Shown in pieces: positions 12,176-24,300 of a DNA stretch of 64,000 nt. Position numbers and translations under genes: made by a program. Position 1 is the stretch's first letter, and each line of letters opens with the position of its first letter. This stretch comes from Rhabdornis inornatus (Eukaryota > Chordata > Aves > Passeriformes > Rhabdornithidae). Below the pieces are notes generated by a model that made no database searches, was not told where the DNA came from, and saw only the letters and a program-made list of their open reading frames with translations. The stretch spans positions 124,001-188,000 of the forward strand of contig VWZS01011031.1 in assembly GCA_013397075.1 (NCBI GenBank), in the 5' to 3' direction.

Positions 12176-15100
12176 TGCTCTTCTCCAAACCCTCAGCCCC
12201 TCTGTCCCTGTGCAGAGCTCACAGCCCAGCCTGGCTCCCTCCTTCCCTTTTTCTCTCCCTCCTCTTGCAAGTCAAAATAACTTGTCAGCAGTCCAATTGC
12301 ATTCAACTGCTTCATATTTATTCATGCTGACTTCTGAACCAGACACAATAAATATGCCCACCTTAGGCTCTGAATACCCCCTCCTAGGATGTACAGCACA
12401 TGGTAATCAATAAATATGCAGAACTTGCTGCTTCCATTGCCAGAGGCTTGGAAAATCCACATTCACTTCCTCCAATTCCTACTTCAGTCCTACTTTGTTT
12501 CACTTCTATTTTAAAACACCCAGCCTATTGTGGGGAGGTATTCTAGAAGGCTCTACTTCCCAAAAAATAGTCTCAATCTTCTTCATCTTGCTTCTGGGTT
12601 TCACTCTGAACATATCAAAGTCAAAGCAAACACTATGAGAGGTAGTTAAGAGCAGCTCTGAGGGCCAAAGGTGAAAACCACACTCCAGAACCTAGTCCAT
12701 GCTTCAGTTTTGAAAAGACATATTGAGGGCAGTAGTTGAAGGTGTTCCTTAGCTATCTTAACAGAAAAAAATCAGAAGACAAAGCAAAACCCAAAGAAAC
12801 AGCAAACAAAACACATAGGCAGAAATAGGAAAACCCACCAGATGAATTTCTTCTTTTCAAAAACTGACACTGCAATTGCAGAGGTGTTCCCAACCCCTTT
12901 GCTGGATTTATGCTCTGGAAATACTGACCAGTTTAAGCTCGTTTCACCTCCAAGCTCAGGAAAAAAATCAGACTCAAGCCTAGTACTGGCAGTCACACAG
13001 CTAAAGGCACTGAGAGAAGCACTGATACTTGTTTCTGAAGAGTTAGGAGCTGAGAAATTCTCCATCTGTTTCAGGTAGACTGCACCCAGCTTCTGTTGGA
13101 GCTTCAGCGGGTATCAGAGCCACATGCGTGCTAGAAACTAATTGATATCATCACTGTTAGAGGCACCAGTGCTTGGACAAACATTTCATCTTCAGTTCTT
13201 GCAGAAGCTGATTCTGGGATAAGGCAAAAGCATTTATATCTAGTCCAAGGGGCTTTTAGGTTTAAAGCTCTGGTCACTGGAGAAATCTAAAGATCTGCAG
13301 GGTTTCATTCATTTGTAGTGTAGTTGTAGGTGCCTCTAAAAGCCAAGGAATAGAGCAAACTTTGGGTGTGGGAGCTTTCAAAAATGTCAAAGGAGGTTTC
13401 ATTTTCAGAAAGAATTATCTTTACAAATGTCTAGCAGAGAATAAAGTAAGCAAAATGAGAACCTTGGTTCATATATGTGAATTAGAGATTCCTTGATCAT
13501 TTTTATCTGCCCATTCATCCATTCACTGCCCAGGGAGTTTTGTACTGCAATATGAGCCCTCAGATGTGCCGGTAATACCAGGTGGCAGCATGAATATGCT
13601 CCTCTATCACCAAACCAGTTGCAGGAGCTTGGAGGGAGCAAAGTATCCAGCCTTTATGTGTGCAGAACAATGCTCAGCCACAGATTCACACCATGAGCAA
13701 TTCAAATGCAAATAATCCTGCTCCACACAGCTTCTTCAGCACAGAGTAATCAACCCATGCATAATTGTTAATGGTAGTGTTAAAACTTCCATGATGTTGT
13801 TTATCAGACGAAGACAGGTCGTTCATCCCACTGCTCACAGCTTCCACTGCCAACACTGCCATGGTGCAACATTGAGAAGAAAACGAAGGGAAGGCGCATC
13901 ACACCCCCAAAACCTCCTTTATTTCAGGTCTTTCCCAAAGCTGTTTGGTACTTCCAAGTCAAGAGGTGCTTGCTGCAACAAACTTGTGAGATATTGTATC
14001 AAATGCTGAAATAAAGGCTGTCTTCTGAGTCTCACCATCTTTACGCTCCTGGCAGCCCCTAGCACTCTGTGGGGCCATGCCCAAAGGGTAAACAGAAATG
14101 CCCTGGCCCCACTAAATTCTCTTTTCATCCCTCATGCTGCTGTTTGGGAATATGAGCCATGGTAGGGGGAAGTGTTAATGCTGATATCTAGCGTATAGAG
14201 CTTGAGCTTCCCTCCCAGCGTTACTTATTTAGATTTATCAGGTAACTCTACCCATCAGGCTGGACTTCCCTTCCCAGCCAGAGGAGGGGAGCCAAGCCAC
14301 ATGTTCCACCTCATGAATTTCAAGCCCGTTACCTTCTAAATCTGCTATTGATAGAGGCAGTATTAGCAAGGTACCAGGTGTGCCCCACACTTGCAGCCTA
14401 TCTGGTGAGAAGGAACATGGAAAATAGGCTGGCAGGAGGAAGGGGTAGCCCTTCTCTTCCTGCTCCTGTTTTGGTTCCTCCTCTTCCTCCCATTCATTAT
14501 TTTGCTGTTTCCTTCTCCAGTTCTGTTCCCCAAATACCTCGTCTGCCACTGAGACCTTCACAGACATTCAGAAATATTGTATGTAGAAGTCATATAACAT
14601 TATAAAAATATGATAAAATGTATTTGTACAATTTTGACATTAACTATACAAAATTTATTTAGATATAATTTTAAATAAAATTTACATACTTAAAAAAAAA
14701 AAAGTGAGAGGCAGGATGGAGATGTTTTCTGTCTACCCTCTGGTTCATTCTCGTGCTCCATTGAGGAGCACCTGGAGGTTGAATTTCCTTAGTCAGCTTC
14801 TTCCCTGCCTCCATACAGTCTCTCTGCTAGGCCCACTAATGTGAACCTATGGAAATGGGCATCCAGCAGCTTGGGGGCACACACCTAAGGACACTTCTTC
14901 TATCTCAGGATTACTTCAATAGAAAACCAAAGCAGTCTAAGGGCTTCGGTCCAAATTGATAGCATTAAAAAGTGATGAAAGCTGCCTCAAAAAGCCTTTG
15001 CCTTCCTTTATGGTTGGGATCCTAGAGCTCTGCTTTGCCATGGAAAGTTTTCTAATTCCCTTCCTCCATCCAGAGCAGGGTCTGTTCCATCCATACCTGC

Positions 15101-15660
15101 AGTGCTCCTTGCGCAAAGAAGCCTTCATCTCATGTGGGGACTGAACAATTAGTGGCTGCCTACAGAGCACCAAAACGTGGCCCTGGTAATGAAGTGAAAG
15201 TGAAAATGGTAATTAAGCTTTCCTAACGAGAAAAAAAGACAGACTCAAAGGAACTGAACATAAAAAGAAAATAACTAAAGCTCTGTCAAAATGTACTACA
15301 CTGTTTTTAGCTTTTCTTTATTTTTCTGAGGACAATAACTTTGCATTAATGTAGTGTCTTCCATATATTGATCAATTAAGGGTTCCACTACCAGCCAGAA
15401 ATATTATTGTCATCCTAAAGATGTGAACAGTGCTGTCGTGGCCAGAGAATACCTCCTGAACCAGGGACAGAGCCCAGTTTTTGAAAATTCTACATCCTGA
15501 TGTTCTCTCACTATGGTGTCCCTCCCTTTCTTCTATCCCTATTCGAAGAAATATTATATTGCAAGACAATAAACTCAAACAGCTTTAATGCAATAACCTC
15601 CTGGAATTACTACCAGGAGAAAGAAGAGACTGGGGACCTTCTTGAATGTCCATTATCATA
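12176..15660. other. Intergenic DNA, no gene seen
   Basis: No exon or RNA gene is recognisable. It contains one copy of an unidentified dispersed repeat (14071-14175) and an AT-rich block at about 14570-14703 ending in a run of A, which could be the tail of an old retroposed sequence. Confidence 0.55.
14071..14175. repeat. Unidentified dispersed repeat, copy 1
   Basis: This 105 bp stretch is about 90% identical, by eye, to 17780-17888 in the same orientation. The shared core around ctaaattctcttttcatccc is unbroken. The second copy has a 4 bp insertion. Outside these limits the flanks diverge. The family is not recognised. Confidence 0.85.
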
Positions 15661-15710
15661 CAATCACAGAATCATACAGTTGTTTAGGGTGGACTTTTCC
15701 TCTTAAGAAT
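15661..15710 (-). mobile_element. CR1 LINE 3' end fragment
   Basis: The wording acaatcacagaatcatacag followed by gtttagggtgga is the reverse complement of the CR1 3' end. It is short and diverged. The typical continuation of the element is lost after about 15710. Confidence 0.55.
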
Positions 15711-15821
15711 TCTTTGGCCTGCTCTGCAGGTGGGTGATGTGTTGCAGGAGGATGTCTGCACCTCTGAGAGCCAGAGAGGTCTCCCTGCTCCTCCACTTCT
15801 GTCATCCAGCTCCCACACTGA

Positions 15822-15905
15822 GAAATCATAGAATCATTGTAAAAAATGGTCTGGGCTGGAAGGGATATAAAAGAGCATCTGTTTCCACGTCCCTGCTATG
15901 CTCCC
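15822..15905 (-). mobile_element. CR1 LINE 3' end fragment
   Basis: The sequence gaaatcatagaatcattg, then ggtctgggctggaagggat, then catctgtttccacgtccctg follows the reverse-complement order of a CR1 tail. It lies about 110 bp from the previous fragment in the same orientation, so the two may be one disrupted insertion or two separate ones. Confidence 0.65.
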
Positions 15906-17112
15906 TCCTATTTAATGATTTATTACTGATCCTGTAGGTCTGTCTGGGGTGCCAGCCCAATGTTACACTACCATTCAAGGCCCCAAATATTGCTACTCTA
16001 TGCCACAGTGGTCAATCCAATCTTCTATTAAAAGGCTTAATATGGAAAATCCCCAAAATTAATTAAGGAGAAAGGAAGCAGTGAAAGGGAAGTGTTGTGG
16101 GGGTTCATCTGCCGTGGCTCCAATGCCATTACTAAAAGTAGCTGGAAAATGAGATGTTGAGGAAGGAATAGTACACAACAGTCAGCTCTGTGCGTTGGTT
16201 TAAAACCCAGCTGAGAAATTAGACCCGTTCAAGGCTGCTCCCCTTTCCCCCCCACCTTTTCTGATAATGGAGGAATACTGGGAGAAATTATAGGTTGGAA
16301 CCCAAATTTACTGAAAAATCACAATAACCACCACAATATTCATAAAAGAGTGTACAAAAGAGAGAGATTTTTACCCACGAAAGATGGGTATTCACCACCA
16401 AACTAATAAAAATACTTCCTGAAGAGAGTGTGTGGTGTAGAATAGACAGGGCTAAAGAGTTCACCCCCTTGTCTCTGTACCCAGGACACTGTCAAAAAAC
16501 CAGAAGAATAACACGTTGCATTTAATAGTAGCTTTCCTATGGCTGAAAATGAATATTTTAAAGGAAGAGTGGGGATACTCACAGGAATGATTTCACGATT
16601 ATTTTGAACAACACTAGAGCTTTCTCTTTTTGTCAGGGATTGTCTTTTGTTTGCACAGTGCCTAAAGCTGCTTCTCTCCTCTGGCCTGAGCCATTATGGT
16701 AATAATGAGAAGAACAACAGCTGCTGCTGTGCTCTGTATGTTGATGGCTGTGTGCAGAGGTGAGAGAGGGTTACAGAGTGCTGGCAAAGATGAAGAGAGA
16801 AAAAACAAGGTTTGGATATGACAGGAATGTTTAATGATAACTGTATAAACAGTGGGGAACTGACAGGCCAAAATTTTGGTGAAGAAGCATAATCCTGCTG
16901 CAGGGATACATTAGAGAGACAACGAATGTGGCACAGTGACGGAACTGCTGGAAAAAGAAAATGCCATTAGGAGAATTTGTATTTTTCCCCCCCTTTCTCT
17001 TTTTTTTTTTTTAATTCTTAAGAAGAAGATATCCTTTCTCAAAGAAAGGATGAAGAGGATTTTTTATTGGTACCACAGGAAACAGGCTGTTGCTATCTGC
17101 TATAGGGAGCGG
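15906..17112. other. Intergenic DNA, no gene seen
   Basis: No exon was found. A small perfect hairpin lies at 17031-17051: arms atcctttct and agaaaggat with a 3 nt loop. Confidence 0.5.
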
Positions 17113-17452
17113 TGAAGAAATCACAGTGACACGGCTTACTCTCAAAGAGTAGAAGGAACAATTTATTGTGAAAGTACACACATTTTATAGTTCGCTAAAC
17201 CGAGAATAGGATCAGGTCATTGGTCCACGTGAAGGCAACACCTCTTGCAAACATGCTTTTACCAAAACATCACGTCTCACATGCACACAACCTGTCAACA
17301 ACACCAGGTGCAACTTTAGTTATTCTTTCCTTTCTGTTTTCCTTTGAGCACCTGGGAAAACTGCTGTTTTCCCAAGCTCCAGTATCCACAGGCTGTCAAC
17401 ATGGAATTCTTTAGGACAAAGATGATCAGCAGACTGTGGGATTATGTGAGCA
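17113..17452 (-). mobile_element. Probable solo LTR of an endogenous retrovirus
   Basis: The segment starts near tgaagaaatcacagtg and ends near actgtgggattatgtgagca, which are imperfect inverted complements with TG...CA ends. On the minus strand a TATAAAA (from plus ttttata near 17194) is followed by AATAAA (from plus tttatt near 17162). The sequence, including the ggtcattggtccacgtgaa segment, matches my memory of a passerine LTR. The ends are approximate, I saw no clear target duplication, and no viral coding sequence adjoins it. Confidence 0.55.
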
Positions 17453-20400
17453 GACCATACTAATAAAACTGATGTATTCAGGGCACAGGGCGCTGGAAAT
17501 AAAAGGAAAGCTGTGTGATCACAAGTAAATTAAATGAAAATTAAAGCCAACCTATAAGATGGGATGTTTAATTCTGCACTGTTCAGGAGGTATATACAAG
17601 AATCCCACATAAAAGAAAGGTTTTGATAAAAGGCAGGATGTTGCTTACCCCTGGTCCTTCCTTTGCCTTTTGAAGATCCTGTCCCATGGGGCACACAGGA
17701 CTGTAAGAAAAAATGGGCAAATCTGAACATTTTAGCAGATGCAAAGATGTTCATAAGGCAAGAGGACGATAACTAAACAGGGGCCATGCACAGAGGGTAA
17801 ATGGCAGTGCCCTGGCCCTGCTAAATTCTCTTTTCATCCCTCATGCTGCTGCTTGGGAATATGTCAAAGCCATGATAGGGGGAAGTGTCTGGAATTTTGT
17901 GCTAGGGAGTCAAAACATTTTTTGATTTTATGAGGGATCTTTGTAGAGGGACCTGGGGCAGTTGCTGCTGGAGGCAATGCCAGCAGGTCCAGCAGCTTAG
18001 TGGAAATTATGCAAAAATGCATTCTTTGGAGGTGTTTTTATTCCAGATTCTTTATTTTGTGTTAATAGCTTTTCAAACCCCCTTAACACAAAAATCCAAC
18101 CGTGTATGTCTAAAAAAAATGAAAGTGAAGGGAACAGCTTTATGAAGCTAATAGCTTTCCCTGATTTCTCGTCCAAGTCACTCCAGAGGGTAAGAGGAGT
18201 TGGAAAAGAGCTGGAAGAACCTTCCTAGGCTAGTACTGAGGGACCCAAGCTAAACCCACCTTGGTGCACCTGGAAGATAATTCAGAGCAAGTTTTGGGCT
18301 AACAGCAGTTGCTGTCCCCATGCCTGCAGGGCCCAAAGAGACATCTTGGGTTCTGTTCACTGGACTGCCACACAGAGATGGACGTGGTCAGATGCCTGAT
18401 GTCGCCCCTGGGGAGCAGAAGGCATCATGAAACCATTCAGTCAGTACAACTCAGATGTTTAAATATCAGTTCTTTTTCTGCTGGGGTCCTCTTGCTTTTA
18501 AGCATGGGGTTAATCACCTCCCAGAGGAGTGCTGAAGACTCTGCTACCCCTTGACCCTCACCCATGAGCTGGGGACCAAGAGAGCTGAAAGACTGAGCAC
18601 CCTAAAGAACAAATATTAGAAAAAACTGATTTTGAAATAAATTGACTGAAAATCTTTATTGCTAAATACAGCATATGAAGTAAAAATAAAAGAGGAACAC
18701 AAATAGGTGGGAAAATTTTCATCTTGTCAAAAAACATGACTTTTCTGCCTACTGAAATGTTTCAACAGATGCATTTAGCCTAGCCTTTCTTTGTATACTG
18801 AGACAACTCAGAAAATACTTCCTGACATGGATAAGACTCCCCCAGTGCTCCTTATTTAGTTTCTTCTTTATAACCAATTTATAACAGCAGTCCCATGAAG
18901 ACAACCTTTAATGAGATGATTAGGGCAGATTTATTATTCCAGCCTAGTCCATCTTCTCCCTTTTTGTCAGTAATTTGGTGGCACACAGAGCTGAGACTGA
19001 TGGTCTGCTTAAGCATGCAGCTAGCACCAGTCTCAATTACTGAAATGAGAAAAGTCTATTGAGGAAAGTTTAAGAAGCCTCCCTATGCTCCTCATCATCT
19101 TCTAAACACTTAAAGCTCTCTCACCAAGAGAAAAAGTTGCCCCTTCCTTGACTCCCTTTAGGTGACATAAGATTGCAGCTGCCCAGTCAGGTTCCCCTTA
19201 GAGATAACAGCCAATTACAAATTTACTGTGTGCCAGGGAGCTTCAGACTCCAGCATGACACAAATTAATGGTATCTTATGTCACCCAGCAGGAAATAGTT
19301 GTTCTTTGGAGTTCTTCTCGGGGCGCAAGCAGACCAGTAATGACACAAGGCAGACGGGCAGGTCAAGAGCAAAACTTCCACTGCCCGCAGCAGCTCCAGG
19401 TTTCTCCATAGGTCTGATGATACTGTGACTAGAAACCTAAAAGCAATGCACAGAGGGTGCTGTATGCTGCTGCAGGGGCTGGGAAAGCTCTGTTGTTTCC
19501 TCCTTGCAGCTGTGCAAAGGTCTGAGGGCCACCAACACGTCTCTGTCTGGCAGGGCACTTGCAGAATGCTGGGAAGAGCAAGCAGCTGTATCCTGAGGAT
19601 TGATTGACAAACTGTCATCCATTGCAGCTGAGATGCTGGCCCATGCTGCTGGCTGTAATGGTTGGTACTTCATCTTTTGAATGGACTGTGAAAAAGTGCA
19701 GTAAAAAGTACATTGTTTTCCCCACAAAAATAAGCTTTTCCCATCTCACACATCAAAGCTGCTGTTTTGCAACTCGGCTATGTTTGCTATGCTATGCTTT
19801 CTCTTTTCTGAGACAAATCTGATCTCACCAGGGTTGTGTAGTTTGTCTCTCTCTTTCTCTGTTATTGTAGATAATTAGGCAAAAATTAAAACCATGAAGT
19901 TGTGTGGTATTGGCAAGGGATCTTTGGAGGTTTTTTCCTCCACCTGTCCTTTTTTTCCCAACTGAACATCATTTTGAGTACAAAGAGGTTTGAAACATTC
20001 TCGTCACGTGTGAAAGTGATTTTAAAGATTCCTGCAGCAACAGATCTCTGCAATCCCAAAAGGAGTCCTGCAATGCTTTTTCTCACCCAGTCCTCATGGA
20101 GTGGCGTACCTGCCACTTGAAAAGCAAGTGAGCACCAGCTCCCTGAAGTGGGGAAACACCCAAGAAGACTCTGAGAGGCTACAAACACAAGTATGGACAC
20201 ACAGATGTCCCTTATTGAGCCAGCCTTGGGAGAGAAGAACAGTGACTGAGCAGTTGAGACATGGCCACTGTGCATCGCGGTGTCCCACTGCTGGGGACAG
20301 TGGCACTGCTGTCCCACCATGGGCCCTGAGGGTGGAGGGCGGAGCTGGCAGTGTGAGCCAAGCAGTGCTGCAGCTCCAGTTTTACATGTAGGCTCTTCAG

Positions 20401-21097
20401 CTGTTAGCAGCACATGAGGGGTTTACAAGCCCCAGCGCCGTGTTTAGGAACAAACACATCCAATCTTACATCACCAGTCCTGAGACGTGTTGCCAAGTAA
20501 GGACAGTTTAAAATCAATCAGGCAACAGCATAAAATACTTAGCACTTGGCTGAGTGTTTCCACTTGTCCCTGCTCAGCATCCATCCTGAGACAGACACAG
20601 GACCTGTGGGAAGGGTGAGGGAGAAAAAGGAGCTGCTCTGGCACAGCCTCCCATTCTTGTCCTGACTCCAAGGAACAACTGGACCCTCAACCTCAGCTTT
20701 CAGCTTAACTTCACCCAGCAGTGAGGACAATTCTGTGCCTCTGCCAAACTTCTGTGACTGTGGTTACAGTACTTTAGCTGCTGCTTCTCTGAAGCCCTGC
20801 ATTTCTTGCTGGGCCCAAATATAGGGTCAGCTGGGACCTACAGCTCTCAGTGTCTCAGTGGAAACCATCTCCCAGCCTGGGGCAGATTGGTGCCAGCATC
20901 CGACAGTCTGCTCAGTCTGCCAGATTAACTCCTGGAGTAATGGCTTTATCTCTGATGTCTGTTGACAGCATCTCAGGACCTGAGGCTCCTCCAAAGCCTC
21001 TCTACACACATCAAGCCTGTGCTGCCACTGAGGTGATTTTTACTCTTTCTTAGGAAATACAAAGCTCTGAAGAAATCTGCCCTAGAAGAAAAGAGAT
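17453..21097. other. Intergenic DNA, no gene seen
   Basis: No exon is recognisable. It contains the second copy of the dispersed repeat (17780-17888). The overlapping open frames on both strands at 19228-20413 lie in slightly GC-richer DNA and show no known domain. Confidence 0.55.
17780..17888. repeat. Unidentified dispersed repeat, copy 2
   Basis: This is the partner of 14071-14175 (same orientation, 3.7 kb apart), with about nine mismatches and a 4 bp insertion (tcaa) relative to copy 1. The degree of divergence argues for old independent insertions or an old duplication rather than an assembly artefact. Confidence 0.85.
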
Positions 21098-21350
21098 TCT
21101 GATTAGGTATAAGAGAGAAATTTTTTACAGTGAGGGTGTTGAAACAGGTTGCTCAGAGAGGTGGTAAACGCCCCATCCCTGAAAACTTTCGAGGTCAGGT
21201 TAGATGGGGCTCTGAGCAACTTGGTCTAGTGGAAGATGTCTCTGCTTACTGCAGGGAGCTGGGCTAGATGACCTTTATGGGTCCCTTCAGAGACCACCTA
21301 TTCCTGATTCTTTGAATTCTAGACCAGCTATTCTATGATTCTTTGAAATT
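21098..21350 (+). mobile_element. CR1 LINE, 5'-truncated 3' end
   Basis: The order ggtataagagagaaatttttt, cagtgagggtgttgaaacag, cagagaggtggtaaacgccc, gctgggctagatgacctt and the terminal ttctatgattctttg is the canonical CR1 3' untranslated region ending in its short repeat. It is severely 5'-truncated, as most avian CR1 copies are. Compared with the usual sequence it lacks about 10 bases between the gtgaaac and caggttgc segments. Confidence 0.9.
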
Positions 21351-24300
21351 CTGACTTCAGCCAAGAGCTGGAAATATGGAAACATACAGTTGAAAATTAA
21401 CTTACCTCCTTTGGTGAAGTTTGCTTTAACACTGAAATGCTGGAGGACCAACTGGAATAAGCTGGAGATAAATGCGATTGTCTTCACCAACAACTACATT
21501 TGGAGTAAGACTATGCTTAAGGATCATTGCGGAGCAAGCTGCAGACCCCCAAGTCCAAGGTAATTAGAGAAATTCATGATCTTTCAATGGGAGTATTATT
21601 GTGTCCTACCCAGAACAGGAGTGTTAGGGAGTGATTTTAGGAGAAGACTCCAGGTGATACTTGAGACACTTGGAAAATACGTGTTTGAAAAAGCCAAGGC
21701 ATAACATTGTCTAGCAGCAACACAGTGGTGGGATGAGAAAGGCCAAGATGCACACTCCATCAGAGCAGCTCAGCATTCTTTAAATTTGCTTTGCAGTGAA
21801 CATTTTCCTTAAAGGTTCAGATTTTAGGTGTCAAAGACAACAATCTCCTCAGGATTTTTCCAAGATGTTTGAATTCTTTCTCATCCAACCTGTTTAACTC
21901 GCCCTAAAAATAAAACATTAGGGTTTCAGTGCATCCCAGAGAATTATTCCACGGAAATTCCTTAGCTTCGTCCACAAAAATATGAAGCAATGATGAGAGA
22001 AGATGTGTTCAGAGAAGAAAAATGGAGCAAACACAAGCCCTTACTAAACCACCTGAAATCACAGCCTCTGCAATCTGCATTCAAGTCTTCTGGCATATGA
22101 AAAACTGAGATTATAGGCACACTTCTGTTTTTGTTAAGAGTAAAGGAACTGTTCATATGTTTTATACTTTCCAAAAAGTAGAGTTAGGATAGGGTCATGG
22201 GCCATAGGATCCTTAGGGTTTTACCTAATGAATATCAGTCTAATCACATCAGCCATTCCAAATCACCCCTGCTGAAGCTGTTTTACATAATATGCATATG
22301 TCTCCTTCCTTGCTTTCTCTGTAGGCATGTTGTAGCTGGAAATTCCAATAGTTTGAGGTGACAGGAGTATCACACAAAGCTTTGACTGACCACCTCTGGG
22401 GTTAGAACTGTGCTGGACTTGGCAATTTGGGTCCAGTAGCTCTGCCTTGTCAACTATCTTGAGCAGCCTGGACTGATTTCTGCATTTTATGTGCTCAGCA
22501 TAATTTGCTGTAAGTTTTCCTCTTGGTGATCAGTAGACAATTCCCCTATGGAACCCTGATCTCTCTTTCCCTGGAGAAAATGAAATTTTTGGACTGAAAA
22601 AAAAGGGGAAAGCCTCTTTTTCAATATTATTATCATTCATTAATTATGAAGCAGTGACAGCTGTAAATCCCAAAGCTTAGATTCTCTCTGCCTCCTTGTA
22701 AGTGTTACACAGAAATGTAAGAGAGAGTTTCTGTCCCAGTGATTCCAGTAATTTATAGAACAGGTAGATTACAAGAGGCGGATAAGGCTGGCAGACTAAT
22801 TGCTTGCAGGTAAGAGGCATTTAAAATGGAGACTGGTTATTGTGAAAGAGAGAATCTGTACTAATCAAGCAAAGAAAAATTTCCAAGACACCCATAAAAA
22901 CTGGTGTAACATAGTGGTATTTTGTCAGTAGAAGAAGAAAGAAGAAGAAAGAAGAAGAAAAAGATTGGCAATGATCTAGCAACAAAAAAATACAGATATT
23001 TGGACTTCAAAAGTATTGGGTTATTCATCCAAAGTATCTCTAATTGGCTAGCCCCATGTCGAATGTGGAAAGAGCTGTGAAATATGGAGGGGGTCTTAAT
23101 CAGAAGTTGTGATATTTCTTCCAAAAATATGTCCCAAAACATGCTCTTAAACACTGCAGTTTTCCATAAATGAAAAAGTGAGGAGTTGCAATACCTAAAC
23201 ATTGTGGAGAAAGACTAAATTTTGGAAGCTGCCAAAGCTCTCAATGAGAACAAATACCTGCTGAAAAAGAAAGAGAGAACAAAACCACAAAACCCCCCAA
23301 AACCTCAAAGAATTTCTGCTGAAAAGAAATTTTAATGGAGAAATTCAGGGCCAGATGGCCTTGACTAAAGAAGAGTATAAAACTCTACCTAAGAAATGAA
23401 GAAAAAAAAAAAGCCAAAAAAGTTCACCTGGAAGAGATAGCTGTTGACCATGTACACATTTTGTGCAACCATACAATAAGATGATGTATGTCTGGTACCT
23501 CTGACAGTTTGGGATGGCACAGAAGCTTAAGAATTTGGCTCAGGCATTCGGGAATGTCTCCAAATGTGGCCAGGAAGGCAGGCAGAAAGCTAGAGGGCTT
23601 GAAAGAGGAGGACAGGGTGATGAACTCTAAATTAGCTTTTTTCCTGCCCACATAATAGAGCATTTCTGCCATAACAGATCTGTGAGTATTTCTGGTAGGT
23701 TTGGGTATAAAAGTAATGGGATATAGGGTGTGCTCATTTGGAAGAAACTACTAGCATGTTATTAAATATTTAACCTCCTGAATTTAATTTGTTAAATCCA
23801 CTGGGAGCGGTTTCCAGGTTGTTTGCAGTGTGCTCTGGGAGCGGTTCCAGATGAGCAGTGACTTTAGCCCTGCTTGATTACCCTCACTCAGGGGCAGAAG
23901 GGACAACATGGAGTGATGAAGAGTTCGAGTTCTTTTTCAGCTCTCCCTTTGTAGAATAAATGGCTATGTTTCCCGACTGGTTGTAAAACTAAGTCACTGC
24001 AGTGTAGCTGTTCTGATTTACACCAGCTAAAGGCCTGGTCTCCAGTTCAGAGGAAATGGGCTGCCAGTTTAATTACTTCATCCCTGGTATGGTATTAATA
24101 ATCTGGGAATAAATTTTATGATGCTAAGTAACAGCAACACTGAAGATTTTGTCACATGCATGACAATTGATGTATGGTGCATGGTATTTCTGTTCTTCCT
24201 GTGTTCCCTTTTAAATTATGCCCCTTGTGGTTTGAATTTCAAAGAATACTTCTTTCTGATGGTGACTGCTCTCAGGAGCAGCTCAGTGCTGCTTTGTTGG

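Noticed and set aside
19886..20413. 175-codon minus-strand open frame
   Set aside because: No known domain, opposed open frames on the other strand, no flanking splice signals that give a sensible exon, and composition like the local DNA.
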